Shown one piece after another: positions 1-12,835 of a stretch of 64,000 nt of DNA. Numbering within the stretch: the first letter of the stretch is position 1; every line of letters begins with the position of its first letter. Where the stretch lies: the NCBI RefSeq assembly GCF_018991925.1, contig NW_024732415.1:4291061-4355060 (forward strand), read 5' to 3'. The position numbers were made by a program, and so were the translations under genes. This DNA comes from Homarus americanus (Eukaryota; Arthropoda; Malacostraca; Decapoda; Nephropidae). Below the pieces are notes generated by a model. That model saw only the letters and a list, made by a program, of their open reading frames with translations. It did not search any database and was not told the DNA's origin.

Positions 1-551
1 ATTTGGTTGCATTACTGTGCATAATACATTTTTTTTATTATCACTTGGATAATACAGGGATAAACGTTGTCACAATCACTGTCAGTTCCAGGATACAGTA
101 CCGGTATCTCAATGGGGGTACAAGGTGTGACCACATATCAGTTTGTATTATAACTGTTGGGGTAAACTGACCTGAACATAATAGGCTATCCTCTTTTAGG
201 TGATGTCTGATACAATAGATCACAGGGAAACCCTTCAGGGGTGTCTGAGCCAGTTTGAATAGAGTTGGTGTAAAACATTGATTCAGAATACTGTACAGTA
301 AACCAGGTTTCACACACAAAATTAATTATAACCCTCCTTACAATGTTTGTCTGGGGATTAACCCTGTGTCCCCTCTATGCTGAATAAAATGGTCTGGTGT
401 TTAATTAGCCAAATAAAGAGTGGCTTACCTGTAGTATAGGGGTTAAGGGTCATGACAATAATAAAACTTTAAGCAGCTACCTAACCTTTTATTGTGCAAT
501 CCAATGTGGAAACATGAAGGGAAGCTTCCGTATGTACTGTACAGTACAGTA

Positions 552-1196
552 CAGGCATCCCCCACGTTACGGAAGGGTTGCGTCCCTGGAAAATTGACCG
601 TATTGCGAAATTCCGTAACGCGAAACCTATTTTCCCATTGCCTTCCATTATAAAACTAGAGACGCTTTCCTAAGGAATTTTTTTCGGCCCTAAAAAAGTA
701 ATTCAGGCACTTTTATGAATGAAATCAAACATTTATAAACACATACAATACAGTACATTAAATAATTGATGATATCCCTTCTTAAAACATCAAGTTTAAT
801 ATCCAATGTAATGCCGTTGCGGCTTCTTTTTGCATTACTGCGGTCACTTCCACTTGATGGCCTCTTTCCAGTCATCTTGAATAAGGGTAATGCACTGAAC
901 TGTACTTACTGTACGTTTGTAAAAGTTAAATCCAACTGCTGGGGAGAGAAACATGCGCACACACTGGAAGCACTAGTACAGTAGCAAACACCAAGAAATC
1001 CACACCAACCAAATTATAATTTAAAAAAAAAAAAAATTATATGCCGGTAGTGATTTTTTTTTTAAATTGTTAAAATTTACCCCAATTTCTGTAAGGGCGA
1101 ATTTTTGGGCCATATCGCGAAATTATTGGTCATAATTTACAAATTCCGTAAGAGCAAAATTCCACAACCCAGGGTTCCGTAACGCGGGGATGCCTG
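552..1196 (-). mobile_element. Tigger/pogo-derived element with transposase N-terminus remnant
   Basis: Terminal inverted repeats are CAGGCATCCCCCACGTTACG on the left and, reversed, CAGGCATCCCCGCGTTACGG on the right. TA flanks both ends (550-551, 1197-1198). The CAGGCAT start is typical of Tigger elements. A minus-strand frame from 875 begins MTGKRPSSGSDRSNAKRSRN and continues ITLDIKLDVLRRD, matching the basic leader and CENP-B-type N-terminal DNA-binding domain of pogo/Tigger transposases. The catalytic domain is missing, so this is an internally deleted, non-autonomous copy. Confidence 0.85.
690..875 (-). pseudogene. Tigger-type transposase, N-terminal fragment
   Basis: About 33 residues of recognisable CENP-B-like N-terminal helix-turn-helix sequence (through LDVLRRD), then unrelated sequence where the internal deletion joins. 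No DDE catalytic core remains. Confidence 0.7.
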
Positions 1197-1282
1197 TACT
1201 GTACATTACAGTACTTTAAATTTATTGAATAATTTATCATTTTCCCATTTATCAGCTTTATAGCCAATATCCATTCAAACAA

Positions 1283-1480
1283 TTGGTCTGTTCTTTGTTA
1301 CTCTGTCCAGTGTTAGTACAGGAAGAAACTGTAGTACCTGGAGGAAACCTGTCATGATTAGTGAATCACACTGGATGCTGTTCCACCCTTCCCATGCCTG
1401 TACTGAGACTGGACTCGAACACAGGTCAAAGTATTGAGAGATACCACCAACACACCCAACAAGTTGTTTACCTTTCTCAT
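1283..1480 (-). mobile_element. SINE-like dispersed repeat with tRNA-like head
   Basis: Read on the minus strand, TGGTGGTATCTC followed about 30 nt later by GTGTTCGAGTCC resembles pol III A and B boxes. The remainder (1283-1375) matches 27090-27195 in this window: TTGGTCTGT, CTTTGTTA, TACAGGA, CACCTGGAGAAAACCTGCC-like blocks in the same order. Two diverged copies in 64 kb support a dispersed family. Confidence 0.5.
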
Positions 1481-2033
1481 GAACACATGAAAGTGGATTG
1501 TTATGACAATTCTACGGTGATATGTTCAACTACGTTTTGGGTAGTGCTATGCATGCTACCTCCTTAAAATAGCAGTGCTGCCACTACCTCTATACTTAGG
1601 CAAAATGTAGCAGCTCCATCACAACAGCTATTTATTAGGAAAAGTAGCACGCTACCGATATCATCACCACCACTACTACTACTACTTTTGCATGTCTCAT
1701 GAAAACACGTTCCTTTAAGTTGAACATAAAACATTTATTTACAGAATAAGAATTGACTACGGGGCAACAAAGTTCACATAAAAATTTCAAGTTATCCCCA
1801 GATTTCTAGAAATGTGATCAGCATTGTATGCCCAGATTTGTGATGGTGTTTCATGTTACCGAGTGGTGTTGTCTGCCACCATTGTGTGTTTGAGGAGGGT
1901 TTTTCTCTTCCTCTGTGTATTGTGTAAGGGCTCAGGTACCTAGACTGTGACAGGTGTTTGGTATGACTAGCCTTGGGTGAAAAAGCTTCAACACACTTAA
2001 TACCAGGACAGGGTGCCCTAGTGCATGGTTCTC
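1481..2033. other. No recognisable feature
   Basis: A+T-rich sequence with short imperfect (CAC/TAC)n triplets near 1665-1685. No coding, RNA or transposon signature was seen. Confidence 0.5.
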
Positions 2034-2108
2034 GGGTTGTAATTCTTAAGTGTACAGGGTTGTAACTCTTAAGTGTACAGGGTTGTAACTCTTAAGTGTA
2101 CAGGGTTG
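2034..2108. repeat. 23-bp tandem repeat, about 3 copies
   Basis: The unit GGGTTGTAACTCTTAAGTGT plus ACA is repeated three times, followed by the start of a fourth. Confidence 0.9.
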
Positions 2109-5100
2109 CAGTAAGTGGCCGAGATGTTAAGCTTAATGAAGTTATGGGTGCTCCGAGACCCCATACATTTTGCTTTTTCCTTCCTTCAGATGATGTTGGA
2201 AGAGTGGCACAAGGATTTAGGGTGTGGAAGCACAGTGTGTTTAAACGATAATAAACCTTTGTAATATCTTTTGATTTTATAGTCCATACCATACATGAAG
2301 AAACAGTTCCACTAACTGTCAACAGTAATCTCAGAAAATATTGATTGTCAACCAGTCTAACATGTTGAAGGAGACCAGGAGAAAGAAATACTTGTGTGTT
2401 TAGCTCCTTTTATCAGAAAGTTATATTTAGTGGAAGTTCTAGTGTGATCAATACTGTACTCTAATTGGCACATGGCTTCTGTCATTACTGGAAACTTTGA
2501 CTGTCGATTAGAATATGCTGTAAACTGTTCTCAAGACTGGTCGTCATAGCTTGGCCAGGAAGTAAAGGAACTTGGCAGATACATAAAACTTTCCAAATCA
2601 GAGAAAAGTACAATATTCCAAGATATGATGAACATGCCTTGGTTAAGATTACTTCCCTACTGTTGTTCCATCTTTCATGAGATCATGTTACAACAAACCT
2701 CCAGTGATCAACTGGGCCAATTCTAGTGATAATCAGATTATAGGAAGTTCAAAAAATTAAAAGAAGTTTTGACAAGGCAAACGTTTAGTTTTATAAGAGA
2801 TTTATAAAGAAGCAAAAAACTTCTTTAAAACCAGATGACATGAATATATTTCTGTTTCTCATACAATCACAAAGTTTAAAACAAATACCCTGTACAGTAT
2901 TTGTCATGATTTACCTCTGTTACTAGAGGACTGTTTTTAGAATTTAGATATCACATTGCAACATTTATACAGTAAAAGCATTTTTCATCACATACAGCCA
3001 TTTGCATTAATGTTAATGAAAAATCTGTGTGTGTTTTTACCTTTACTACAAATATAACATTTTTAACATTTCCCTGCAGTTATCAGCCTTAAAGATGCCA
3101 GATAGTAACTATACAAGAAAACAAATTTACTTTTATTCGTTCAGTTGACTGTAACAGTTGATTGGCACTCCAGTTTACTTCCTAATATCATGAAATCTAA
3201 TAGAACACATGAAAGACATTAAATATTTTTAAATCAATGTTTCAAAACTTGAGACAAACATGCATATATGAACTTTTACTAACAGACATGCTACACTGTA
3301 ACAATCATATACAGTACAGTATTACACAAATATGGTTACTAAAATAAATTTTCTAATTACTAAACAATGGCCTGTCAGTTATAATGTATCAAATATATAA
3401 GTTATCCAGTCAATACACAATGAACTAGATGTTCATAATTTTACAAGCCCAACATTTTTTCAGAGAAAATTTATAGTCTTGATAACTTATTTTTTCACTC
3501 TTGCAAGCCCTTACCCACTACTGTACAGGGAGGTCGGAATCAAGAATAACACAAAGTACTGTACCCCTCACTTGCTGTCATTTGTTCTCTAAGCAATACA
3601 GGTACCTGACATGTTCTGCTATGGTGTTCTCTTAATATTATAAAAAAAATTTGCAGCTGCAGTTTAATAGCTCAGTCAATCACAAATAACAAAGAGGTAA
3701 AAAGTATATAGGGACATAAGAAACTTTTTCACGGTAGTGTCGTGCTGGCCCCACACACTTGGAGGGATTCATAATAATGTAACTATCAAGATCATCTACC
3801 AAATTCACAATAAGTTCCCATCTTTTAATGTTTTGCTTGATTTACAAATGTGACTATACAGTATGCATAGTCTGACAAACTCAAATGCTATGTCTGTTGA
3901 CAAGCTTGTGGTAAACAAATTATTATTAAAATTTTTATCATATGGGAAGGTCGAAGTCAAGAAGCTACTACAGCAGTCCAGTAGATTATGCACAGCCATT
4001 TGGAAGACACGCCAAGATCAAGCAAACAGTTTTTCCATTCTAAATTTATGCAGAGCCCAAGAATTCCTAGGACGGGATATTTTATAGAGGGGCTTCCTGG
4101 TTAACACTCACGATGACTGCTCATCTGACATCATTCACACACCCAAATGTTAACATGCCCAGCATTTCACAGGTCTGAGCAGCAACAAATTGTCAAAACT
4201 CCTGTAAAAAAAAAGTCCCGGTGTGTCTTTATCTTTCTCTCCAAAGCATAAAGGAATGCAAGAGAGATGTGTTGCCAAGATTTGCAAGATGTTATTTGGG
4301 AGTCCAATTGTTACTGTGATCACTGTCAAGATTCTACAAGCCATATTTAGTAGCTTAGTAATTGATATTAATCCCAGCATATCCAATTTTTAATCCAAGC
4401 AACATTTAGACCCCAAGTCCCAGGTGCATGACTAACCTTAGTTGACTGTGTCTGTTGTAAATTGTGTACTTCAGTTCTTGACCCCTGTAATCTTATACTG
4501 TATTTTGGGTTCTGGAATTTATTAGGATAATTACTAAAAACATTTACCGTATTTCCTAAGAAAAAGATTAGGTGACACTAAGGAGAAAAGTCTGATTATT
4601 CTCATTTCCACAATATTGCATTATCAACCACTGAACTAATGGAAGAGAAATATCAACATCCTTTTGAGACAGTTAGTCACATGGACCTGGTGTAGAATAG
4701 ATTAATTAGCAATATTACAATAAGGTCCATAGAGAGACCCTGGATTGTATCAACTGTAACCCCTATGCAATACAGTAATGCTGGCTCAATTTGTAATCGA
4801 TTATGTGCATGAAAGATTGAGAGAGAGTACAAGGAAATATATACCGTATAACGACAAAAGGACGGAGATATATGAATGTACTGCACTGAAATTCAATCTT
4901 AATTAAATACTTACTGTGTCAAAAATTTTAATGCAGTTGTATGGGATTTATATTTTCTTCTATTTATGTTTTTAATTGAACAACTATAGTAGTATATCCA
5001 TTGTGTGAAAATTTACCTATCTTTAATGTTGTTTGTTGTCATGCTTTTAGCCCCATGTATATTAATCTTTTAAGGTGGGTGAAAAGTTTATACCTTGGTA

Positions 5101-5829
5101 GGATTTTATGTACAGTACAGTATGTAGGGCAGAGAATGTGGTTTACGTGACTGAGGCAGGATATTTCCTGCTGAAAAAAAAAAGTAAATTAAAATTTAAG
5201 TCTCTGACACAACTTTGCTGGAAGAACCAAAGAGTAGAGGATGGTGCTGTAATGCTTAATATGTATCAACTGAGGTAAAGTTAATCCAGAAGTTGTGTGC
5301 ACACCATTACAGTGTACAGTAGTACCTTATGGCTGTTTTACCACCGAGGTTCACACAAGTAAAATAAATTTCTTTATACTAAAAGCTCTTTGGTAACACC
5401 ACTCCCAGCTTGCTGTAATAACAATAATGGAGGTTCATGATCTGGCACAAGCTAAGATCTCCATCTAATTCTACAATAAATACAAGTACCTGTACTATAC
5501 ATAGTGTACCTGTAGCACAAATACAGTACCATAAGTAGGATATTCTGTACGTACGTGGTTAATACCATGATGATTGCTTTGTAAGAATATTGTTTCTCAT
5601 AGTGTACTTCAAAATGGCTCTTTCCCACATGACCATCTTGACCATACTGCAAGCAGTCACTAATTGGAGGAAAATATGTAAAAGTTTAAAAAAATCTCCA
5701 ATGGTAAAGTTATAACACAGCAAATTAATTCCAAGCCTTCACACTGCCAACAACAACTGGCTCCACGGATAATAGCCATAATATCACACATAGCTACACT
5801 GGGTGTGGTGTGTACCGACATTTAAAGGT
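2109..5829. other. Intergenic A+T-rich sequence without recognisable genes
   Basis: Short open frames (for example 3863-4087 plus and 4150-4386 minus) have no recognisable domain and no splice-site support. Scattered TACTGTACAG-type motifs occur (about 2890, 3310, 5110, 5312). Confidence 0.5.
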
Positions 5830-6125
5830 AAGGGGTTAGTCTTTGATTACCTCAGGGAGTTGCAACCTTGCCTTGCCAGCTGTTCCAACCTTGTGGGTTG
5901 GTATTAGGATGGGCATCCAGTCATGAAACTGATTCAACATGCTTGATAGCAACTGGGTTACCAGAGCTGTGCTCATCCCCTGGTTTTGCTGCATTTTGTG
6001 GGCCGACACCCTTGGTTTGCAGTAGTGAATGAAAGGGGGCATCCCAATCTGATTTTACCCAACAGTTGCCATCAGCTAATCCACTCAAGTGAGGAATATG
6101 GCCATAAAACACTGATGATGATGAG
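5830..6125 (+). mobile_element. RTE-like LINE 3' end
   Basis: The block GGTTGGTATTAGGATGGGCA followed by TCCAG resembles the 3' UTR signature common in RTE-type LINEs (GTTGGCGTTAGGAAGGGCAT from memory). It ends with ATGGCCATAAAACACTGATG and a short GATGATGA tail, the microsatellite ending usual for RTE. A matching tail (GGCCATAAAATGGTAATGAT) occurs at about 10265-10285. Confidence 0.6.
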
Positions 6126-6711
6126 TGAACCTTATCACCATTATGTTTTTCAGATTTCATGTGCCCATTTGAAAATGAGATCTCTCTCACAACCTGGATT
6201 TGTCTGAACTAGTCTGAAAGTTACCAACTAATAATATGTGCATAATGCATTCATATGCTGTACATCTTTTGAAACAGATTCATGAAATTCCAGTGAAAAA
6301 AGATACAGGTGATCTTTAACATTTATATACAGAGGCAGACAGAAACTCTAGAAACAACAATCCATGTGGAACTAATTGGCTATGAATGTGCTGTATCAGC
6401 CATCCATAATAGTCATTTGTACTATGTTTCATAATAAAATACCTGTACTGCTAATAAACTATAACAGTCAACAGTACAAACTTTTTAATGTAAGTGAAAC
6501 AGAAAACAGCCCCAGTAAGTCACCTATGGTAAAAGGATGAGCCATCTGGTCATATGCTCAACATCCATCCATATATTGTATACCATTTTCCCCATTACAA
6601 GACATTCTAGAAAACCTAATTGTACAAATTTTCGTTCCAATTGGAGAGAAATATACCTGGGTAGCAAACTCTGGAAAATGTCATCCGAGTAATAAGATCT
6701 GGTCACATGTA

Positions 6712-6869
6712 CAGTTACCCACAGGTATAGTGTTCCACCTCTCAGTGGCCTTTCCGAACATTTGGCACTGCTCTCCTCATGCTACCGATTCATTGATAAA
6801 GTGATTCTGAAGTTGCCACATGTTTGGAAAGGCCACTGAGGGGTAGAAAATGATACCTGTGGGCAACTA
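6712..6869. mobile_element. 158-bp MITE with long terminal inverted repeats
   Basis: The left arm (6712 to about 6764) and the reversed right arm share CAGTTACCCACAGGTAT / TAGTTGCCCACAGGTAT and then CTCAGTGGCCTTTCC-AACAT over roughly 50 bp. TA flanks both ends (6710-6711, 6870-6871). The size and the near-complete fold-back structure indicate a non-autonomous Tc1/mariner/pogo-type MITE. Confidence 0.75.
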
Positions 6870-6871
6870 TA

Positions 6872-8652
6872 TATTACTCATATACAGTACAGAATACTGT
6901 ACTGTACTGTATATATTCTGTGTAACAAGGAATTGTATGTCAGTGTGTTGAAAACTACTGAAGTTGGTTATGCAGTGTATTAGTTTGACAGGGGACAGAT
7001 GGGAGGACATCAAAGCATAAGTTATTCAAGTGAAACCATGTAATCATACATTCATTAACCAATTATACAGTTCATTTGCAAAAAGTTTTATGAAATTCCA
7101 CTGAAAACTATCAGAGGTGATTATACAAACTTCTGACCCAAAGACACATACAATGATTCAGACAAAAAAGTCAACATGAAACCATCTGGCTTGAAGTATA
7201 TGAAGTAAGCACATACATACATCACTTATACCACATTTATAAAATTTCACAGAAAGCTGTCCAAGGAGTCAACTGTAAAACTTTTGATGGGAGATAGTCA
7301 GACAGACTACCAAACTTATGAATCCTTATATTTCCATGGCATGTCCAGTATTGTATGAAGATTAATAGGAACCAAAGGGTACAAGTTCATGCCAACAGCA
7401 ACACTAACTGTCTCTTAATGTGAGAGATGTCCAAAAAACAATTCTCTGACTGACTAAACCCAAATGGACACTGTAACTAATCACTGTCAAGGAGAATAAA
7501 TGTCTGCCTCTACTCAATTAATAGTAGTTACACTCAATTGTAATGTAAAAAGAGTATCTGGTTTGTAATAAAGTAGAGACAATGAACTAAGAGATTAGTG
7601 TCAAGAAAGGAGCTCAAAGGCAATATAAGTTCAATACAAAATAACAATATAAATTTGCCGCTGACTATTCCACTACAAATCAGTCATTCAATGAAAGAAC
7701 ATCGTGCACCTTGCTAGTGTTAATTCAGTAACAATGTTAGAGCTGAGCTTACCACGTTCAATTGCCATGGAAAGGTTTAAATTTTCTTACTGTAAATGTT
7801 AAACAAACTAGATCTTAGTTATGAAACTAAAGAATATTCCATTAGGACAAGAATGGCAATGCAAACCATCATCACAACATGCTCACTCTTCCAGTTAATA
7901 GAGAACTGAAATGCATACATAGGAACACTTTCAATGCTCAGGGCTGAGCTAAAATGGATTGACTGCCTAAATATAAATGTTGTTGTGACACATCAAGCAC
8001 TTGTCACTCACTTGAGGTGTGTCTTATCGATTGTTATGTCTTGACTTGGATTCTCAAAGATGTACACTAAAATTTCACTCCATAACTAAGGAGCACAAGA
8101 AAGTAGCTAATTATGGCACAGTCTTAATGCAATATTTACACCAATTTGGTTAACATCTTTGTGTCCTATCTAAATTCAGTCACCTAAATGCAACATTAAA
8201 TCTCTCTATAGTTTGGGAAAACTTACGGTGTGACTCTGAAAATTTTATGGGCCTGGTACTTGGAGTGGTAATGGATAACATGACACAAATATTCAATAAT
8301 TTTGTGACATGCTGCCTGCCTGAGAAGTAAGATATTTATCTCAATTATTTGTTATTTAACCCTAGCAACATGAAGTAAAATTTGGACAAGCATAATGCCC
8401 TCACTATGTCCAAACTGATTCTCAGGATAAAAAAAGAACAAAACTATTCAGTAATTAAAGCAAGGCAATCAATAAATTATCACATTAATACCAATATTAC
8501 AATACTGTACAACAAAATTGGCTACACTAAGTTTTTCATCATATTCCCATTGATTCTTGCATTTGAAGGTGGAAACAGTAAAGGAGGGAAGAGGAAATAT
8601 CAAATACTGTACCATGAAATGTAATTCAAACATACAGGCAGTATTACAATAT
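6872..8652. other. Intergenic sequence, nothing recognised
   Basis: A+T-rich, with a near-palindromic cluster of TACTGTACTGTACTGTA at about 6884-6915. No coding or RNA features were recognised. Confidence 0.45.
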
Positions 8653-8678
8653 ACACACACACACACACACACACACAC
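8653..8678. repeat. (AC)13 microsatellite
   Basis: Uninterrupted AC dinucleotides. Confidence 0.95.
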
Positions 8679-9096
8679 CTGTTATGCATATTTTTGCATA
8701 TGTATACAAAATTCTTGAATTTTTGAAAAATTTTCACAGAATTATCTTGGTCAATTTCACTAGTGGAGACAGGTACAAGATGAGATGGTGATCTAAACAA
8801 CCATTGGTGAACATACATAAGGTTGCAAAGGTTTGCATGGTGGACAATGCTTTGAAACAAGGAATATTGAAGAAAAAAGATTACTTGTGTTTGGGGATGC
8901 ATTAAATTGATTGTGTGCAACACATTTGAAAACAGGCTGTGTAAATGAGTAGCCATTAGCAGTTACTTCATAAAGACTAGAGGGACTGTATAGATTCTTG
9001 TTATAAGTACCAGAATCCACATACCAGTATACTATGGGACATTTAGTTAGAAACAGTCTGTTTAAACCTTAGGGTGAAACTGAGGACCATAAAAGG

Positions 9097-10285
9097 GTAA
9101 TGATCACACATAAGTTAGGTGGCTCAAAAACCCAAATTGACTTCATACTTGTCAGAAAAACTGACAGAAAGTTTCTTTGGGATGTAGAGGTGACAGCAGT
9201 GGAAAACTATGCCTTGCAGCTCAGAGTGCTTGAGTGTGATGGGTTGCTTATAAGTTGCAGGGTAAGGAAGGTGTTCCAAGAAAGAATGTGTAGAAATTGA
9301 AAGAACAGAATATGAAGGAAGTATTTTATGCCGAGTTGAGAAAAGTGTAATCAGCCAACGACAGTCTGAGGGGTAATGTAAGAAAGATGTAGGGCCACAA
9401 TATAGGATGTTCTGTTAAGAGTGGCTGGACGAAGGGCCCAGCCAATCATGTAGTAACATGGTGGTGGAATGATGTAGTGAAGTGAGTGATAAAGACGATG
9501 GGTGGTGACAAGGAAGATTACATGAAGGCCAAGCACAGCACCAGAAGAGAAGTTTATAAGTCCAAGAAGCATGAACAGGATGCACTTGCAGATATGCTGA
9601 ATAGTGTGGATGCTAGAGGTGAGGATTACAGAATTTCAAGGCAAAACAGTGGGTAGAAACAAAGACCTAGTTGGTAAGTCGTTTATGACAAATGAGCACA
9701 GTAATGTGGTTGTTGATAATGAAAAAATGAAGGTTGGTTGGGAAAAGTAAGTGAAGGAAGGAAAAGCTGCTAGTAACTCTGGATTAGTTGCATAAATGTT
9801 CAAAGCATCAGACAATGTTGATATAACAGTAAACAAGTTGATTAATGCAATTTTGATGGTTCAGTACGTATTGTTCCAGCAGACTGGCTAAGTGGGAACT
9901 ACAGAGACCTGAAGCTATGAGATCAGGTTATGAAATTTGTGGAAAGTGTAATTGAGAAATTAATAAGGGAGAGAGCAAACATTAATGAAGTGCAGTTTGG
10001 GTTCATACAAGGCAGGGGGACTACAGAGACAATAGGAGACTACAGAGGCAATATTTATTGCCGGCAACTATACTTTGTATTTGTAGACTTAGAAAAGGTT
10101 TTGACAGGGTACCACATGAGATACTGCAGTGGACACTGAGAAAGATGGGAGTTGAGGAGAGTCTTGCTTGTGTGCTCAGGGCATTGCACGAGTAACTGAC
10201 AGTAACTGGTGACCATGCAGCATGGAGAACTGCCATCAGGTAATCTTGGCTAACTCACACAAGCTTGAAAAACGGCCATAAAATG
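9097..10285 (+). mobile_element. RTE-like LINE, decayed, endonuclease and RT fragments
   Basis: 9100-9300 encodes HKLGGSKTQIDFILVRKTDR and WDVEVTAVENYALQLRVLECD, the end of an AP-endonuclease domain (QIDFILVR is diagnostic). 9450-9640 resembles the linker (WWWNDVVK, KHEQDALADMLN). 9930-10200 encodes the RT block IRERANINEVQFGFIQGRGT and LYFVFVDLEK. A one-base loss near 10097 shifts the frame, after which FDRVPHEILQWTLRKMGVEE follows. The middle and end of the RT are missing, and a GGCCATAAAATGG tail comes straight after. Several stops and frameshifts make it a pseudogene. Confidence 0.8.
9930..10195 (+). pseudogene. Reverse transcriptase fragment of the RTE-like LINE
   Basis: Covers the finger/palm region through motif A (VDLEK...FDRVPHE), split by a frameshift near 10097 and truncated before the catalytic YADD box. 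It sits inside the LINE remnant described at 9097-10285. Confidence 0.75.
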
Positions 10286-11042
10286 GTAATGATGAACATG
10301 TATTATTCATTGCAAATACTGTATGCAGAATTTCAGCTTAACTATTTGTTAAATACTTTTGTGGGTTGGCTTGAGAACCTAACCACCATTCATTACACTG
10401 TGTCTGAGAAATCCAGAGTTCCAACCTAATGAATTACAAACAAAATTTTGGAATGCAATCTATTCAAAACTAGACATTTAGTGACATTCTTTTTTTTTAT
10501 TTCTTAAGTCAATATTGTATGTCTTTTGTATTTAGCTTTGTTAGTTTGGGTTAAGTAAGGTGTCTAGAAATCAACTCCCAGGAACACAGTCTTACTTATA
10601 ACATTATGTCTATGACACAATTACTTTCACTATAGAAATTTTCACTTTACGTGCAAATTTTGTTAATGCATCCCTTTTGGATAGTGAAGATTCCCTACTT
10701 TATAAAAGTTAGCAATGATAACAGTTCATAACTAAGCATAATCTTATCAAAAGAATTTATTCCTTTTCAAAAACCTATTTGAACTGTAAAATACAATATA
10801 GGTAGGGTATATCAATAAATTTGGTCAATGCATAACAAATCATCACTAAATGTTATTAGACATTTCTATAAACACTTAACAAATCAATACAGAAGTTTAA
10901 AAAAAAAAAATCATTACATTCCTTGAATACGTGTACAGTACAGTACAGTATATCAAAAACAGTGCACACACCATACAGTATTTAGGTCCCACCTCCCCAC
11001 AAGAAGGCTCTTCTATAACATCAATACTGGCAAGTAGGCAAC
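10286..11042. other. No recognisable feature
   Basis: A+T-rich, with one TACAGTACAGTACAGTA cluster at about 10934-10951. Confidence 0.5.
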
Positions 11043-11044
11043 TA

Positions 11045-11661
11045 CAGTAGTACCCCGATTTGCGCGGTCAATTGAACCCATGGGGTACCGCGTTAAGTGA
11101 ACAACAGAACATATGGGATTAATTCCAATAGAGACTGGCCCGACCCCCAAACTCCACTTTTTCAGACACAATACTTACGTTGTAGTAAAAATTACATCTT
11201 AATTTTATGATGGTATGCACACACAATTAAAAATTAAGAGAAATATCAATAATATTAGTTTTTTAACACTTACATTAGTAGAAAAGATGGCTGGGCACAC
11301 AGGGATGGGGGGGTTGGTTCCGAGGCAGAGGGCAGATTATTGACCCTCACCTGTATCACTTGTATCAATTGTATCACTATCCACCACATAGGCTTGCAGG
11401 GCCTCTTTGTCAAACCCCTCAAAGTCCATATAAGTCCATATCCTCACTATCACTATCACTGACTTGGGCCGGCTGTGGTGGGTGGCGGGTGAAGAACTCG
11501 GTAATGTTTTGATGACTGGGCGACTTTGTGCGCATCCTGCCCATGCCGCTTCCCGCGTATATGAGTAGATGCACCGTGTAAAGTGAAAGTCCGGTTCTGG
11601 CAAGGTACCGCGTAAATGCGAAATCGCGGAAATTGAAACCGCGTAAAGCGGGGTATTACTG
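11045..11661 (-). mobile_element. Pogo/Tigger-like element, second family
   Basis: Ends are CAGTAGTACCCCGATTTGCG and, reversed, CAGTAATACCCCGCTTTACG, with TA flanks at 11043-11044 and 11662-11663. Inside, on the minus strand, is an acidic tail (DSDSDSEDMDLYG, then in another frame FEGFDKEALQAYVVDSD, TSDTGEGQ stop). It looks like the C-terminus of a Tigger-type transposase. The catalytic region is absent and one frameshift splits the tail. The element is about 617 bp. Confidence 0.75.
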
Positions 11662-11663
11662 TA

Positions 11664-12094
11664 ATTAAAAGCCACCATTGACTCAACAGTTGGTTAATTC
11701 AATAACACAGAAGTAAACATAAAGCTCTTTTAAAGACCTCAGTGAAAGAGTGTATCAGAGATATGAAATATTAATGAAAAGACATTAAATCTTACCTCAT
11801 TTGTTTACCCAAATACTTTGGCCTCATTTTTCTGTCAGTTGCCAAAGCAATGTAATCTCTTCAACATCCAGACACCTGTTACAACAACTTTATCTTAAGG
11901 AAATACTTGGTAATCTTCTTGTATACATTATTACTTTTCAATATTTATGTTAATTCACAATGTTCTGTCAAGCACTAACCTTATACAGGGGTTATCATTA
12001 TGTAGATTAAACACAACAACTTATTGACCAAGTCATCCTTGAATGAAATGTCAATCAGGTACTGAATAATTAATTTTGTTAAGTATTATCATCA
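11664..12094. other. No recognisable feature
   Basis: A+T-rich unique-looking sequence. Confidence 0.4.
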
Positions 12095-12178
12095 AATCCT
12101 GCCTGGGAAAGGGAATGAACTCGCGTCTCATGGGTTGGTAGTCCAGATCGCTACTAACTGACCAATGGAGCCCTCATA
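12095..12178 (-). mobile_element. tRNA-derived SINE head (or tRNA pseudogene)
   Basis: On the minus strand the order is GGGCTCCATTGGTCAGTTAG, TAGCGATCTGGACTACCAAC, CCATGAGACGCGAGTTCATT, CCC. This has A-box-like and B-box-like blocks (GAGTTCATTCCC for GGTTCGAATCC) and a four-pair anticodon-like arm CTGG/CCAT. The stems are imperfect, so an active tRNA is unlikely. Confidence 0.55.
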
Positions 12179-12546
12179 ACCTTTGTTGGACTCTTCTTTT
12201 ATCTCACATACAGTACTTCATTGAACAGCTACAAAAGCAGTTTGGTTAAATTATAAATACCTCAACTAACAGTTACAAGAGCGGTTTGACTATATCACCC
12301 AATTTTTCATATACTGTACTGTATACTGTACATTATCAGCAACTAACTTTCTCAAAAGTAAACCTACCTTGATATAGTTTACACTATGGCACAGTACTGT
12401 ACTGTGCTGTATCTCCAACTACAGTATTTTATATTCTTTATGGATTAAACTTAATATTCATTATTCAGAATAATGCAGCTCTTTAAACTTTAGGAACACA
12501 ATAAACCTGACAATCACAAAGTCGACTCACTACTATGAGCAAAATT

Positions 12547-12552
12547 TTTATT
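12547..12552 (-). terminator. Poly(A) signal of JTB
   Basis: AATAAA on the minus strand, about 121 nt beyond the JTB stop codon, in A+T-rich sequence. This is a plausible 3' UTR length; no cleavage site could be fixed. Confidence 0.55.
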
Positions 12553-12672
12553 GTCCAAAATTTAATACACCACTATACAGAAGAAAAAAAATTCAAGTAA
12601 ATAAAAATACTGTACCTTATTATCTTATTTACAAAATACAATGTCCCTCCTATATTACATTATAATAAACAA

Positions 12673-12835
12673 TCAAACACCTGCAGCCACCTGTCGCTGT
12701 ATTCTTTGTACAACGCGATGATCGAGTATTTTTTGTCTGGCCATTGTTGCCAGACCAGCAACAAAACCAATAGTAGCCATGACGGCCTCAAAAGTCCAGA
12801 AGTGTCGCTCTTCTAGCCACACCACGCGATCACAC
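12673..12835 (-). CDS. JTB: JTB exon 4 (transmembrane segment, cytoplasmic tail, stop)
   Basis: The acceptor CTTATAG precedes 12835. The exon encodes CDRVVWLEERHFWTFEA, a hydrophobic Gly/Ala-rich segment and a basic tail ending QRQVAAGV before TGA at 12675-12673. This is the most conserved part of JTB: the aromatic FWxFE just outside the membrane and the R-Q-x-x-L-D motif just inside it. Confidence 0.92.

Noticed and set aside
12095..12178. Functional tRNA gene
   Set aside because: Acceptor and anticodon stems do not pair well and the B box is mutated; a SINE head or pseudogene fits better.
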